NCBI GenBank assembly: GCA_002841275.1
Contig: PHET01000013.1
Span: forward strand, 17,491-81,490
Length of the DNA stretch: 64,000 nt
From: Actinobacteria bacterium HGW-Actinobacteria-7
GTDB taxonomy: Bacteria > Actinomycetota > Coriobacteriia > Anaerosomatales > PHET01
Direction of reading: 5' to 3'
This document shows, one piece after another, positions 48,403-59,606 of this stretch; within the stretch, counting starts at the first letter, position 1, and each line of letters starts with the position of its first letter. The notes beneath the pieces are model-generated. The model saw only the letters and a list, made by a program, of their open reading frames with translations, had not been told where the DNA came from and ran no database searches. The position numbers and the translations under genes were made by a program.

Positions 48403-48915
48403 CTACTCTTCCCCACGAGCCCAACGTGACAACGTGGCTCTTACAGCGGGGTCTATGAGGTCCTCAACCCTACCTCGCGCACCACGCCGCTTCGAATACT
48501 CACGCCAGTCGCGCTCGGTGCTGCGAAGCTCGTCTGCAAATTCGACTGACGATCTGCGAACCACGCTTCCCCCCAGCACCGCCCACTGCGTCTGCGCATC
48601 GCTGGTCACAACCTCAGTGGGCACACCCTTCTCGCGTTCCTCTCTCGCCATGCCTTCGACAACGGTGTCTGCGTCCATTCCGTAGCGGGAGAACATGACG
48701 GTGATGCCGGCAGCGGTGTGCGGCAGGCCCCTTGAGTGTTCATTCGCACCGCCATCGAAGACCACTCGCGCGTCCCACTGCCCAACCGCATACGCAGCCA
48801 CGTCGGACACGAGTGCAGCACGTGCACTCTCAAGGTCCCGCTCGGCGATTTCACGGTACGGAGGTGTGGAGCGGATAACGTTGTATCCGTCCACGATCAG
48901 GACCTTGCGGGTCAT
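48403..48915 (-). CDS. NYN-domain ribonuclease, YacP/Rae1 family
   Basis: A 170-residue protein with a PIN-like NYN domain: KVLIVDGYNVIRSTPPYREI at the start, ARVVFDGGANEHSRG, and VVTSDAQTQWAVLGGSVVRR with the acidic active-site residues D9, D56 and D110 approximately. Bacillus Rae1 (YacP) is a ribosome-associated endoribonuclease, and that role is inferred here. I start it at ATG 48915, which overlaps the rlmB stop by four bases (ATGA). It is the gene before sigH, the same order as in Bacillus. Confidence 0.88.
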   Translation of the reverse strand: MTRKVLIVDGYNVIRSTPPYREIAERDLESARAALVSDVAAYAVGQWDARVVFDGGANEHSRGLPHTAAGITVMFSRYGMDADTVVEGMAREEREKGVPTEVVTSDAQTQWAVLGGSVVRRSSVEFADELRSTERDWREYSKRRGARGRVEDLIDPAVRATLSRWARGEE

Positions 48916-49646
48916 GAGCCAGCGGCCTCCCGCCGCAGCCACTCGTAGGCAAGCGCGGTGGTCGCCTGAGCCACATTCAGCGAGCCCACCTTGCCGGCCT
49001 GCGGCAGGCTGACGAGGAAGTCACAAGCCTCCTTGGTAAGCCGAGCCAGACCCTCGCCTTCCGAACCCATGACCAGTACCAAGCGACCCTCCAACGGGGC
49101 ATCCCACGCGGTCTGCTCGGCATCTTCACAAGCCCCCGCCACCCAGAACCCTTCTTGCTTGAAGATGCCAAGGGCCCTTACCAAGTTCGCTTCCTGGACG
49201 AGGGGGACATGGGCAAGCGCACCCGCAGACGACTTCCACGCTGCGGGAGTGATAGCCGCACTCCGCTTCTTCTGAACGACGATCGCCGCAGCCCCGACCA
49301 CTTCGGCGGTTCGCGCCACAGCACCAAGGTTCCCGGGGTCTGTGATGTGATCGAGTGCGATGATCAGGGCCGAGGGTCTGCCTTCAACGGCACCCACGAC
49401 ATGCTCTATGGGGGTGTAGCCGAACTCTGCAGCGCGCGCGATCACCCCTTGATGGGCACCGCGTTCACTCATCTTGTCCAGCTCGACGCGTCCGGCTCGG
49501 ACGACCGCCAACCCGGATTCGCGAGCTCTGCGCTCGATCTCTTCCAGCCCGCGATCCGGTCCGGTGCCCTCAGCGAGGAACACCTTCTTGAGCGGCATTC
49601 CGGCACGCAAGGCCTCGATGACGGCGTTTCGGCCTTCGATCTGCAT
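48912..49646 (-). CDS. rlmB: 23S rRNA (guanosine-2'-O-)-methyltransferase RlmB/TrmH family
   Basis: SPOUT-fold RNA 2'-O-methyltransferase, 244 residues. An N-terminal substrate-binding domain (IEGRNAVIEALRAGMPLKKV) is followed by the three SPOUT motifs: ALDHITDPGNLGAVARTAE, LVMGSEGEGLARL and SLNVAQATTALAYEWLRR. Target is probably G2251 of 23S rRNA by family, not provable here. It follows cysS by five bases. Confidence 0.93.
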   Translation of the reverse strand: MQIEGRNAVIEALRAGMPLKKVFLAEGTGPDRGLEEIERRARESGLAVVRAGRVELDKMSERGAHQGVIARAAEFGYTPIEHVVGAVEGRPSALIIALDHITDPGNLGAVARTAEVVGAAAIVVQKKRSAAITPAAWKSSAGALAHVPLVQEANLVRALGIFKQEGFWVAGACEDAEQTAWDAPLEGRLVLVMGSEGEGLARLTKEACDFLVSLPQAGKVGSLNVAQATTALAYEWLRREAAGS

Positions 49647-49651
49647 CCGCG

Positions 49652-51136
49652 TCAGCCGTTGTAGAGCACGCGAGCACCCTGCGGCGTGTCTTCCATCGTG
49701 AAGTTGAGACCCATGAGGCCGTCACGGACCGCATCAGCCAAGGCCCAGTTCTTCTCGGTACGAGCTGCCGCCCGTGCGGCCAGTAGCGCCTTGATGGCAG
49801 CCTCAGCGTCGTCACCTGCGTAGCCGCTTAACGTAGCAGCCAACTCTACGACCTCGACAGGGTAGGCAGATTCTACGGCCTCGGGGATGTCGATACCCAG
49901 GACTCCGAGCAGCTCAATAGCGGTTGTCTCGGCCTCTCCAATCGCCGACTTGTCATCCTCACAGAGGTCCACCTGATACTCGGAGAGGAAGACGTTGGCG
50001 GCCTTCGCCAACTCAAAGACAGCCGCTAGTGCTCCCGCAGTGTTGAAGTCATCGTCCATCTCGGCCTCGAACTTCTGCCGAGCGGTATCGACGTGCACCT
50101 TGAGCCCGGAACAGACCTCAGCAGGAGCGCCCTCGCCTTTTGCGGTGAGAGTGCGTGCCCAGCGCAGATTGCGGACCAGATTCTCCAGCCTCTCGTAGGC
50201 ATGAATCGTCTCATCAAGGCGCGAGTCAGAGAAGTCCAGGGGGCTGCGGTAGTGCGTCTGAAGCATGAGAAGGCGGACCACAGACGCTTCGTAGCGATCG
50301 AGGACATCCTTGAGCAACAGGAAATTGCCTAGGGACTTGCTCATCTTCTCCTCATTGACCTGCAGCATCCCACCGTGGAGCCAGTACTTGACGAAGGGGT
50401 GTCCCGTTGCTGCCTCAGACTGTGCCAGCTCGTTCTCATGATGAGGGAACGTCAGATCGGCTCCCCCGCCGTGGATATCGAATGCAACGCCCAACTCGGC
50501 CTCCGACATGACCGAACACTCGATATGCCATCCCGGACGGCCTTCGCCCCAAGGGCTGGGCCAATGCGGTTCGCCAGGCTTCGCGGACTTCCACAACGCG
50601 AAGTCCAGTGGGTCGGCCTTGCGTTCGTCCACTTCGATGCGAGTCCCGGTTCGCATCTCGTCGATGTCGCGCCCAGAGAGCTTTCCATACCCGGGAAAGC
50701 TCCTCACCGAGAAGTACACGTCGCCATCGATCTCGTAGGCATGCCCACCGGCGATCAGCCGCTGGATCATATCGATCATCTGCGGGATGGTCTCGGTGCA
50801 CAACGGACGAACGGTTGGATCCACGACGCCGAGACGATGCATGGCCTCGATGAACGCCACGGTGTACTCGCTGGCCACTTCTGCCGCGCTGCGACCTTCC
50901 TCGTTGGCGCGCTTGATGATCTTGTCATCGACGTCGGTCACGTTCTGGACGAAGCGGACCTCGAAGCCCTTCCACTCGAGATACTTGCGAATCGTGTCGA
51001 ACGAGAGAAACGTCCGCGCATTCCCGATATGGATGTGGTTGTAGACGGTCGGGCCGCAGACATACATGGCGACCTTCCCTGGTTCGCGAGTGACGAACTC
51101 CTCTTTGGACCGGGTCAGGGTGTTATATACGCGCAT
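49652..51136 (-). CDS. cysS: Cysteinyl-tRNA synthetase
   Basis: Class I aminoacyl-tRNA synthetase of 494 residues. The zinc-site Cys is in MYVCGPTVYNHIHIGNART, which also contains the HIGH-like HIGN. KMSKS is in EEKMSKSLGNFLLL. The start is ATG 51136 (MRVYNTLTRSKEEF), after GAAGGAGAGCA; the longer frame is not conserved. It lies 23 bases after cysE. No T-box is present, so expression is not controlled that way. Confidence 0.97.
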   Translation of the reverse strand: MRVYNTLTRSKEEFVTREPGKVAMYVCGPTVYNHIHIGNARTFLSFDTIRKYLEWKGFEVRFVQNVTDVDDKIIKRANEEGRSAAEVASEYTVAFIEAMHRLGVVDPTVRPLCTETIPQMIDMIQRLIAGGHAYEIDGDVYFSVRSFPGYGKLSGRDIDEMRTGTRIEVDERKADPLDFALWKSAKPGEPHWPSPWGEGRPGWHIECSVMSEAELGVAFDIHGGGADLTFPHHENELAQSEAATGHPFVKYWLHGGMLQVNEEKMSKSLGNFLLLKDVLDRYEASVVRLLMLQTHYRSPLDFSDSRLDETIHAYERLENLVRNLRWARTLTAKGEGAPAEVCSGLKVHVDTARQKFEAEMDDDFNTAGALAAVFELAKAANVFLSEYQVDLCEDDKSAIGEAETTAIELLGVLGIDIPEAVESAYPVEVVELAATLSGYAGDDAEAAIKALLAARAAARTEKNWALADAVRDGLMGLNFTMEDTPQGARVLYNG

Positions 51137-51159
51137 TGCTCTCCTTCGTGGGTCACCGC

Positions 51160-51888
51160 TCAAATCTTGCAGGCGGTATCTTCGTCGTCCGGCGACGGTT
51201 CGTCCTGGGCCGCGTCGAACGGGAACGGTGGCTCACCGCGCTCCTCGGACAACGATTCATCCCGAGCGAGACGGCGCTCCAGCTTGTCGACTCGTCGCGT
51301 CAGGCAGACGAACATCTCGACCACTGGGTCCGGCAGGTCCTCATGGTGCAGGTCAATCGCTTCTACGCGCTCGCCTGAACGAACAACGACTCGGCCGGGT
51401 ACACCAACGACTGTGCAGTTGGGCGGAACGTCGTCGATGACCACAGCTCCGCCGCCGACCTTGCTGCCGCGACCAATCGTGATATTGCCCAGCACCGCGG
51501 CACCGACGCCCACAACGACACAGTCCTCGAGCGTTGGATGTCTCTTGCCGGTCTCCTTGCCAGTCCCACCGAGCGTGACGCCCTGATACAACGTCACATC
51601 ATTGCCGATGATGGCGGTCTCACCGATCACCACGCCGCTCCCATGATCGATGAAGAAGCGGTCCCCGATTGTCGCGCCCGGGTGAATCTCGATACCCGTG
51701 AACCATCGGGCGAGCTGCGAACCAAACCGCGAGATTCCCGTGCGTCCGCTGTTCCAGAGCCAATGGTTCACGCGGTGCCACCACAGAGCATGCAACCCCG
51801 GGTAGTTGATCAGCACTGCTGCCGTTGAAGTCGCAGCGGGATCGCGCTCCTTGACCGCTCTTATGTCGTCGCGCGCTCGCTGGAGCAT
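51160..51888 (-). CDS. cysE: Serine O-acetyltransferase
   Basis: Makes O-acetylserine from serine and acetyl-CoA, the first step of cysteine synthesis. The 242-residue protein has a helical N-terminus, then left-handed beta-helix hexapeptide repeats ([40 protein letters not shown]). The catalytic His pair is in FTGIEIHPG and [12 protein letters not shown]. The last 60 residues, ending acidic ([12 protein letters not shown]), are a longer tail than usual. It pairs with cysS, linking cysteine supply and charging. Confidence 0.94.
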   Translation of the reverse strand: MLQRARDDIRAVKERDPAATSTAAVLINYPGLHALWWHRVNHWLWNSGRTGISRFGSQLARWFTGIEIHPGATIGDRFFIDHGSGVVIGETAIIGNDVTLYQGVTLGGTGKETGKRHPTLEDCVVVGVGAAVLGNITIGRGSKVGGGAVVIDDVPPNCTVVGVPGRVVVRSGERVEAIDLHHEDLPDPVVEMFVCLTRRVDKLERRLARDESLSEERGEPPFPFDAAQDEPSPDDEDTACKI

Positions 51889-51962
51889 CTACACCACCTG
51901 GGACACTTGCACTGAACGCGACCGCTCGGCCGCGACACTAGTCTATCAGGAGCATGCGCCGC

Positions 51963-52436
51963 TCACGCACGCTCAAGCAGCGCAACCGCTTGCGCGCCAA
52001 TGCCCTCTTGCCTGCCTTCGAATCCAAGCCCTTCTGTGGTCGTGGCCTTGACCCCGACTCTGTCCGTTTCGACTCCGATTGCCCGTGCGAGATTCTCTCG
52101 CATCTCGTCGCGGAATGGCGAGATCTTCGGGAGCTCAAGAACCAGCACGCAGTCAAGATCGACAAGCTCGAAGCCACGTTGACGCATGAGAGAGGCGACC
52201 TCGGCAAGCAGCCGCATCGAATCCGCTCCGGCGAAACGCTCATCGGTGTCAGGGAAGAGACGACCGATATCACCTTCACGAAGTGCGCCGAGAATCGCAT
52301 CCATTACCGCGTGCGCAAGCACGTCTGCGTCGGAGTGCCCCGCGAGTCCACGAGGGTGCGGCACTCGCACACCCGCAAGTACTAAGGGCCGATCCGCCGC
52401 AAATGCATGCACGTCATAACCGATTCCGACTCTCAC
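51963..52436 (-). CDS. ispF: 2-C-methyl-D-erythritol 2,4-cyclodiphosphate synthase
   Basis: Fifth step of the non-mevalonate isoprenoid pathway. 157 residues; the zinc ligands are D8 and H10 in GIGYDVHAF and a His in GHSDADVLAHAVMDA. GALREGDIGRLFPDTDERFAGAD-type loop is present. Its GTG start overlaps the ispD stop (GTGA), giving translational coupling. Confidence 0.96.
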   Translation of the reverse strand: MRVGIGYDVHAFAADRPLVLAGVRVPHPRGLAGHSDADVLAHAVMDAILGALREGDIGRLFPDTDERFAGADSMRLLAEVASLMRQRGFELVDLDCVLVLELPKISPFRDEMRENLARAIGVETDRVGVKATTTEGLGFEGRQEGIGAQAVALLERA

Positions 52437-53143
52437 GATTGCCCCGCTTCCTGACGATCGCGCAATACGGCCTCGACAAATCTGACGTCTTGGGCGGTCG
52501 TCACCTTGATATTCTCTCGGGAGGCTTCGACCATGTCGACTACACCACCCCAGTTCTCGACCACACTCGCGTCGTCGGTCCCGACGAAACCACTGGAAAG
52601 CGCATGCTCGTAGGCGCTCAGCAACGATTCCCGCCGAAACACCTGCGGGGTCTGGGCCACCCAGATCAGAGAGCGGTCCGGCGTGCTGACGACCCTGCCC
52701 GATTCGACGTGCTTGAGAGTGTCGTAGCAGGGATGCCCCACAACGACACCGTCCACTCCAGGAGTCTCCAGTCGTGTGAGTGCGGCCACCAACATGTCCA
52801 ATGACACGAGCGGGCGAGCACCATCGTGAACGGCAACGAATTCGAATGACTCCGGTACTTCTGCCAGACCCAGGGCGACTGACTCTTGACGCGAATCACC
52901 GCCGCCAACCGCAGTCACAGGCACTCTCAGGCCAAGCGGCGCAATCACCGTTTCTTCGTATTCCTGTACTCTCCGCGGGTGGCAAACGACCACGATCGAT
53001 TCCACAGGTGGGCCGCCAAGTGCTGAGACCGTCCACGCCAGTAGGGGCCGCCCAAGAACCGGTGCGAGCTGCTTGCCCTCTGGTCTGCCGAATCGCGCTC
53101 CGGAACCGCCAGCAGCCACGATGACTGCAAGTGCGTGACTCAT
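52433..53143 (-). CDS. ispD: 2-C-methyl-D-erythritol 4-phosphate cytidylyltransferase
   Basis: Third step of the MEP pathway, transferring CMP from CTP. 236 residues from ATG 53143, which overlaps the TGA of the preceding gene (TGATG). The nucleotide-binding loop is AAGGSGARFGRPEGKQLAPV, and HDGARPLV and IWVAQTPQVFRRESL follow. The ispD-ispF pair is standard; together they supply isoprenoid precursors for menaquinone and undecaprenyl carriers. Confidence 0.96.
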   Translation of the reverse strand: MSHALAVIVAAGGSGARFGRPEGKQLAPVLGRPLLAWTVSALGGPPVESIVVVCHPRRVQEYEETVIAPLGLRVPVTAVGGGDSRQESVALGLAEVPESFEFVAVHDGARPLVSLDMLVAALTRLETPGVDGVVVGHPCYDTLKHVESGRVVSTPDRSLIWVAQTPQVFRRESLLSAYEHALSSGFVGTDDASVVENWGGVVDMVEASRENIKVTTAQDVRFVEAVLRDRQEAGQS

Positions 53144-54219
53144 CACGCCTCCGCCTTCGCCACCGAATCGGCTGTTTCAGCCGGACGGGCGAAGATCATC
53201 CTGCCTGCAGAGGTCTGCAGAACCGAAGTGACCTCGACCTCGGCGTCGGTACCCACAAGCTCCCGCCCGTTCTGAACAACAACCATGGTTCCGTCTTCGA
53301 GGTAGCCAACTCCTTGCGACATCTCCTTGCCCGGCTTGGAGACGTGCAGCCTCATCGTGTCGCCGGGGAGGAAGTTGGGTCTTAGCGCAGCCGCAGCCTC
53401 ATTGAGATTGAGCGTCTCCACACCGCGCACGCGAGCGACCTTCGTCAGGTTGTAGTCCATCGTGACCAGAACGGCATTTGCCTCCGCACACAGTCGCATG
53501 AGCTTCTCATCGGCGAGCGCCAAGTCCGTGTAGTCGATTTCGAACACTTCGAGGCCGTCCTCATGCGGCAGTGTCGCGAGCAGATCGAGCCCGCGGCGAC
53601 CGCGTGAACGTCGGGTCTCATCCGCCGAATCAGCAAGCGTCTGGAGTTCCGCCAACACGAATCTCGGAACCTTCACCCGCCCGGGTAGATAGCCGAGCCT
53701 CAGCATGTCCAGGAACCGCGCGTCGATGATTGCGCTGGTGTCCAGAATCACCTTGCGGTCATCGACACCGAGGAGGTCGTCAGGGGCGAGCGCCGGAAAG
53801 ATCGCCGCGAACTCACGCCGACGGGTCATCGCCACCGATATGCCCAAGTAGCCCGTGACCAATGTGAGCAAGATCATGGCCGCGAATGCAAAGCTCTCCG
53901 GCTGCAGCAGCCGGAGCGGTTGTGCGGCTAGAAAGGAGATGACCAGCCCGACGATGAGGCCTACGGTGCCGAGGATGAGGTCTGCGCCGGACAGCTCAGC
54001 CACTCTCAGTTCGACACGTTGCCAAGCGGATGTCAGTTCACGACCGACGATGCCGCCAAACACGAAACCCATCGAGCCCCCGAGAATGATGAACAGGAAG
54101 ATGACGTAGGTTGGGGGGAGCCCAGGAAGCTGTGCTTGCCAGTCAACGGTCTCGGTCACTGTGTATCCGCCCAGGAGCCCCGCCGCAACCAGCAAGAAGC
54201 GGGTAATTGCCTGGATCAT
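53143..54219 (-). CDS. PIN/TRAM domain membrane protein (YacL family)
   Basis: A 358-residue protein. Residues 1-120 hold about four hydrophobic segments (FLLVAAGLLGGYTV, YVIFLFIILGGSMGFVFGGI, LILGTVGLIVGLVISFLAAQ, FAAMILLTLVTGYLG). A PIN nuclease-like domain follows (about 155-275; VILDTSAIIDARFLDMLRLG, with later acidic residues in DYTDLALADEKL). A C-terminal TRAM domain (LPGDTMRLHVSKPGKEMSQG) is expected to bind RNA. Function is not well defined in any organism. It lies next to disA-radA, as in Bacillus. Confidence 0.9.
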   Translation of the reverse strand: MIQAITRFLLVAAGLLGGYTVTETVDWQAQLPGLPPTYVIFLFIILGGSMGFVFGGIVGRELTSAWQRVELRVAELSGADLILGTVGLIVGLVISFLAAQPLRLLQPESFAFAAMILLTLVTGYLGISVAMTRRREFAAIFPALAPDDLLGVDDRKVILDTSAIIDARFLDMLRLGYLPGRVKVPRFVLAELQTLADSADETRRSRGRRGLDLLATLPHEDGLEVFEIDYTDLALADEKLMRLCAEANAVLVTMDYNLTKVARVRGVETLNLNEAAAALRPNFLPGDTMRLHVSKPGKEMSQGVGYLEDGTMVVVQNGRELVGTDAEVEVTSVLQTSAGRMIFARPAETADSVAKAEA

Positions 54220-54359
54220 GGATGTGGCGGAAGCGGCATCGAGTCGCCGCTACGCCTCCACCTCCTCTCGCACCGAACGTACAGTGCAACGAAAACGGCT
54301 CGACAGGGCGGATGTTAGCACAGTCGATAGCTCCCGCGGGCACCGCGAGGCCAGAGCCG

Positions 54360-55424
54360 CTAGACAGACACGTGCGCTTTGACTCTTGCCAATCCGGACG
54401 AAATCGCCTGAGCTCTTCGACCTCCCACGCCATCAACGGCGTCGAGCTCCTCGACGCTCGCGCGCGCGATCGCGGTCAGCGTACCGAACCGTTCAACGAT
54501 CCGAGCCACGACGCTGCCCGGAACCATCGGAATCTGGGCCATCGCCCGGTAGCCGCGCGGGCGAAGATGCAACTCGGCATGTTCTGACGATGTGAGGCCG
54601 AGTTCATGTGCGATGGCATCGGGTTCGATTATCCGCTCGGGGGGAAGATCCGCCAGTCGGTCGCGCACGGCAGCGATCTTGCGAAGGGATGGATTGGACG
54701 AATAGTCACGCAAGACGAGAGTGAACTGCTCGGTCACGCCTGAGGTGAGTTCATCCAGCTGCATCTTCACAAGTCGACCCTCTGTGCCCAGCTGCAAGGT
54801 GTACCGTTCGACCTCGCGAGCAACGCGGCGCACCGTCTCGAAACGTCCCACCACCTCGGCGACATCGCCCAAGGTGACCAGGTCTTCGAATTCAAGCAGC
54901 GTCAGCCGCTCAAGCATCTCCGCGAGCCGCTGGCGATAGTTCTGGAGCGTCTGTATCGCCTGGTTGGCCTTTGCCAGAAGCACGTCGATCTCGTCGAGCG
55001 TGACGCGTCTTCCCCGTAGATAGAGGTTCACCACATTGCGCCTGTGAGAGATTGCGATTGCCAGGGCGCTGGTTTGCCGGCTGATTCTCTCGGCGCTCCG
55101 GTGGCGCATGCCCGTCTCCGAAGTAGGGAGAGACGCGTCCGGAACCAAATGAACGTTGGCCTTGAGGATACGGTCACATTCCGCATCGAGGACAATTGCC
55201 CCGTCCATCTTCGACAGTTCGAACAAGCGCTGCGGCGTGAAGGAGGTGTCGATGGCGAACCCACCACTGCACAGCGGCTCAAGTGCGGCTATCTCGCCAA
55301 CCACGATTAGCGCACCCATTCGAGACGAGATCATCATGTCCAGGCCCTCACGCAGGCGAGTGCCTGGCGCCACCTTCGCGAGTTCAGCTCGCATGACCTC
55401 GTGCAACGCACGCTGATCGGTCAC
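54360..55424 (-). CDS. disA: DNA integrity scanning diadenylate cyclase
   Basis: Makes c-di-AMP from two ATP and scans DNA for branched structures. I start it at GTG 55424, six bases after AGGGGG, giving 354 residues; a longer frame has no similarity to the family. The DAC domain has D74-G75-A76 (SKMDGAIVLD) and R107-H108-R109 (GMRHRSAER). A helical spine and a C-terminal HhH domain (IVERFGTLTAIARASVEELD) follow. It is immediately downstream of radA, its usual partner. The 140-base spacer after it contains an extended -10-like TGCTAACAT near 54312. Confidence 0.95.
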   Translation of the reverse strand: MTDQRALHEVMRAELAKVAPGTRLREGLDMMISSRMGALIVVGEIAALEPLCSGGFAIDTSFTPQRLFELSKMDGAIVLDAECDRILKANVHLVPDASLPTSETGMRHRSAERISRQTSALAIAISHRRNVVNLYLRGRRVTLDEIDVLLAKANQAIQTLQNYRQRLAEMLERLTLLEFEDLVTLGDVAEVVGRFETVRRVAREVERYTLQLGTEGRLVKMQLDELTSGVTEQFTLVLRDYSSNPSLRKIAAVRDRLADLPPERIIEPDAIAHELGLTSSEHAELHLRPRGYRAMAQIPMVPGSVVARIVERFGTLTAIARASVEELDAVDGVGGRRAQAISSGLARVKAHVSV

Positions 55425-55497
55425 CTGAGACCCCCTGGTTCGTTGCAATAAGGTACCCCGATTCTGCCAGAGAACGCCCACGGGGGGAACCCACGGG

Positions 55498-56847
55498 TCA
55501 GCCGACGAGGCCGACTGCCTCCTGAATCGTGTTCGCCCCGACAAGTTGACACTCCTCGGTCGCAGGAGCCGAAAGGGACTGGGCGCCAAGCACCCTGCGC
55601 ATCCCGAATCGACCGGCCTCTCGGAGCCGGGCCTCGGCATGCGCAACCGCCCTGACGTGACCCGTCAGCCCGATTTCGCCGAACGCCGCCAAGTCCAAGG
55701 GCACAGCAACGTCCCTCAATGCGGATGCGAGAGCCAGAGCCAGCGGCAAGTCGACCGCCGGTTCGGAGATCCTCAAGCCGCCAGCTACCGCGACATGAAC
55801 GTCCTGGCCGGCAAAGCTGAGACCGGCGCGGCGTTCAAGCACCGCGACAACCTGAAGTAGCCGCCCTGTTTCAATGCCAGTAGCAAGACGTCGCGGGGTC
55901 GGCAGATAGCTAGGGGTTACGAGCGCTTGAATCTCCACCAGCAGAGGACGCGAGCCTTCTACCGCAACCATCACGGCGGATCCAGAGACCGCCTCGGTCC
56001 TTTCAGAAATCAGGCCAGCAGACGGTGAACCGACGCCGGACAGTCCGTGCTCGCCCATCTCGAAGATACCGATCTCACTCGCGGACCCAAAGCGGTTCTT
56101 GACAGCTCTGACGATTCGAAATGCATGATCTCTGTCACCCTCGAAATACAACACGGCGTCCACCATATGCTCCAGGACACGCGGACCGGCGATTGCACCC
56201 TCCTTGGTGACGTGACCCACGATCAGCGTCGTGACGCCGAGTTCCTTGGCCATGCGCATCAGTCGCGCGGTGCACGCGCGTACCTGGCCCACACTTCCCG
56301 GAGCGCCTGCCAAGTCGGGATCGAACGCGGTTTGAATCGAGTCGATGATCACGACGCCTGGTTTGGCCGCTCGAACCACTGACTCCACAGCGCCCACATC
56401 GAGCTCGGGAAGCAGCGAAACCGCCTCCGCATCAGCTCCGACTCGTCTTGCTCTCAGACCAATCTGGTCCGGGGACTCCTCACCGCAGACATACAACACG
56501 CCTGTGCCGGACTCAGCCACCGCCTGCGCCACTTGAAGCAGAAGAGTGGACTTCCCGATTCCGGGTTCACCGCCCAGCAGAACCAGTGAGCCCTTCACGA
56601 GTCCGCCGCCCAGCACACGATCGAGCTCTGGTACGCCCGTAGGAAGACGAGCGGTGGACTGGGCACCAGCATGCGCCAGCGACACTGCTTGTGCCGCAGA
56701 GGCGCTCCTCGCCGTCAGCACCGTCGACGACTCTACCTCTTCGACATAGGTCCCGAACTCTCCGCACTCGCCGCAGCGACCGACCCAACGCGGTGCGCCC
56801 GCGCCGCATGTCTGGCACCGCCATGTGATGCGCTCTTTCGCGACCAC
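55498..56847 (-). CDS. radA: DNA repair protein RadA (Sms)
   Basis: RecA-like branch-migration ATPase in recombinational repair. 449 residues: zinc finger C11, C14, C25, C28 (CQTCGAGAPRWVGRCGECGE), Walker A GGEPGIGKST at 92-101, the RadA-specific KNRFG motif in RAVKNRFGSASEIGIFEM, and a C-terminal Lon-like domain with DLPLALALASALRDVAVP. It starts at GTG 56847 without a strong ribosome-binding site, just after clpC. Confidence 0.96.
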   Translation of the reverse strand: MVAKERITWRCQTCGAGAPRWVGRCGECGEFGTYVEEVESSTVLTARSASAAQAVSLAHAGAQSTARLPTGVPELDRVLGGGLVKGSLVLLGGEPGIGKSTLLLQVAQAVAESGTGVLYVCGEESPDQIGLRARRVGADAEAVSLLPELDVGAVESVVRAAKPGVVIIDSIQTAFDPDLAGAPGSVGQVRACTARLMRMAKELGVTTLIVGHVTKEGAIAGPRVLEHMVDAVLYFEGDRDHAFRIVRAVKNRFGSASEIGIFEMGEHGLSGVGSPSAGLISERTEAVSGSAVMVAVEGSRPLLVEIQALVTPSYLPTPRRLATGIETGRLLQVVAVLERRAGLSFAGQDVHVAVAGGLRISEPAVDLPLALALASALRDVAVPLDLAAFGEIGLTGHVRAVAHAEARLREAGRFGMRRVLGAQSLSAPATEECQLVGANTIQEAVGLVG

Positions 56848-56850
56848 CTG

Positions 56851-59421
<2,571 letters not shown>

Positions 59422-59606
59422 GACGACACCCTCCATCACGGCCTTCCGAGGCCGACTGTGTACTAGTGGGAGTATACCCGTCAGCCTGACATGACGCGCC
59501 TACCTGGAGAGTGTCGAGCAAGGCGAGTGCCATCAGATGTGAGCGCCCAACACTCAAATCTCGGCGGTTCTCCTAGGTGCGGCCGCTGACGAGCGCGCCG
59601 GTGGGC

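Noticed and set aside
51137..51159. T-box riboswitch for cysS or lysS
   Set aside because: The space upstream of each gene is far too short and lacks the T-box and specifier signature.
59540..59570. HspR (HAIR) box upstream of clpC: TTTGAGT-N7-GCTCACA
   Set aside because: Only four bases of the right arm match ACTCAAG, too poor to claim.
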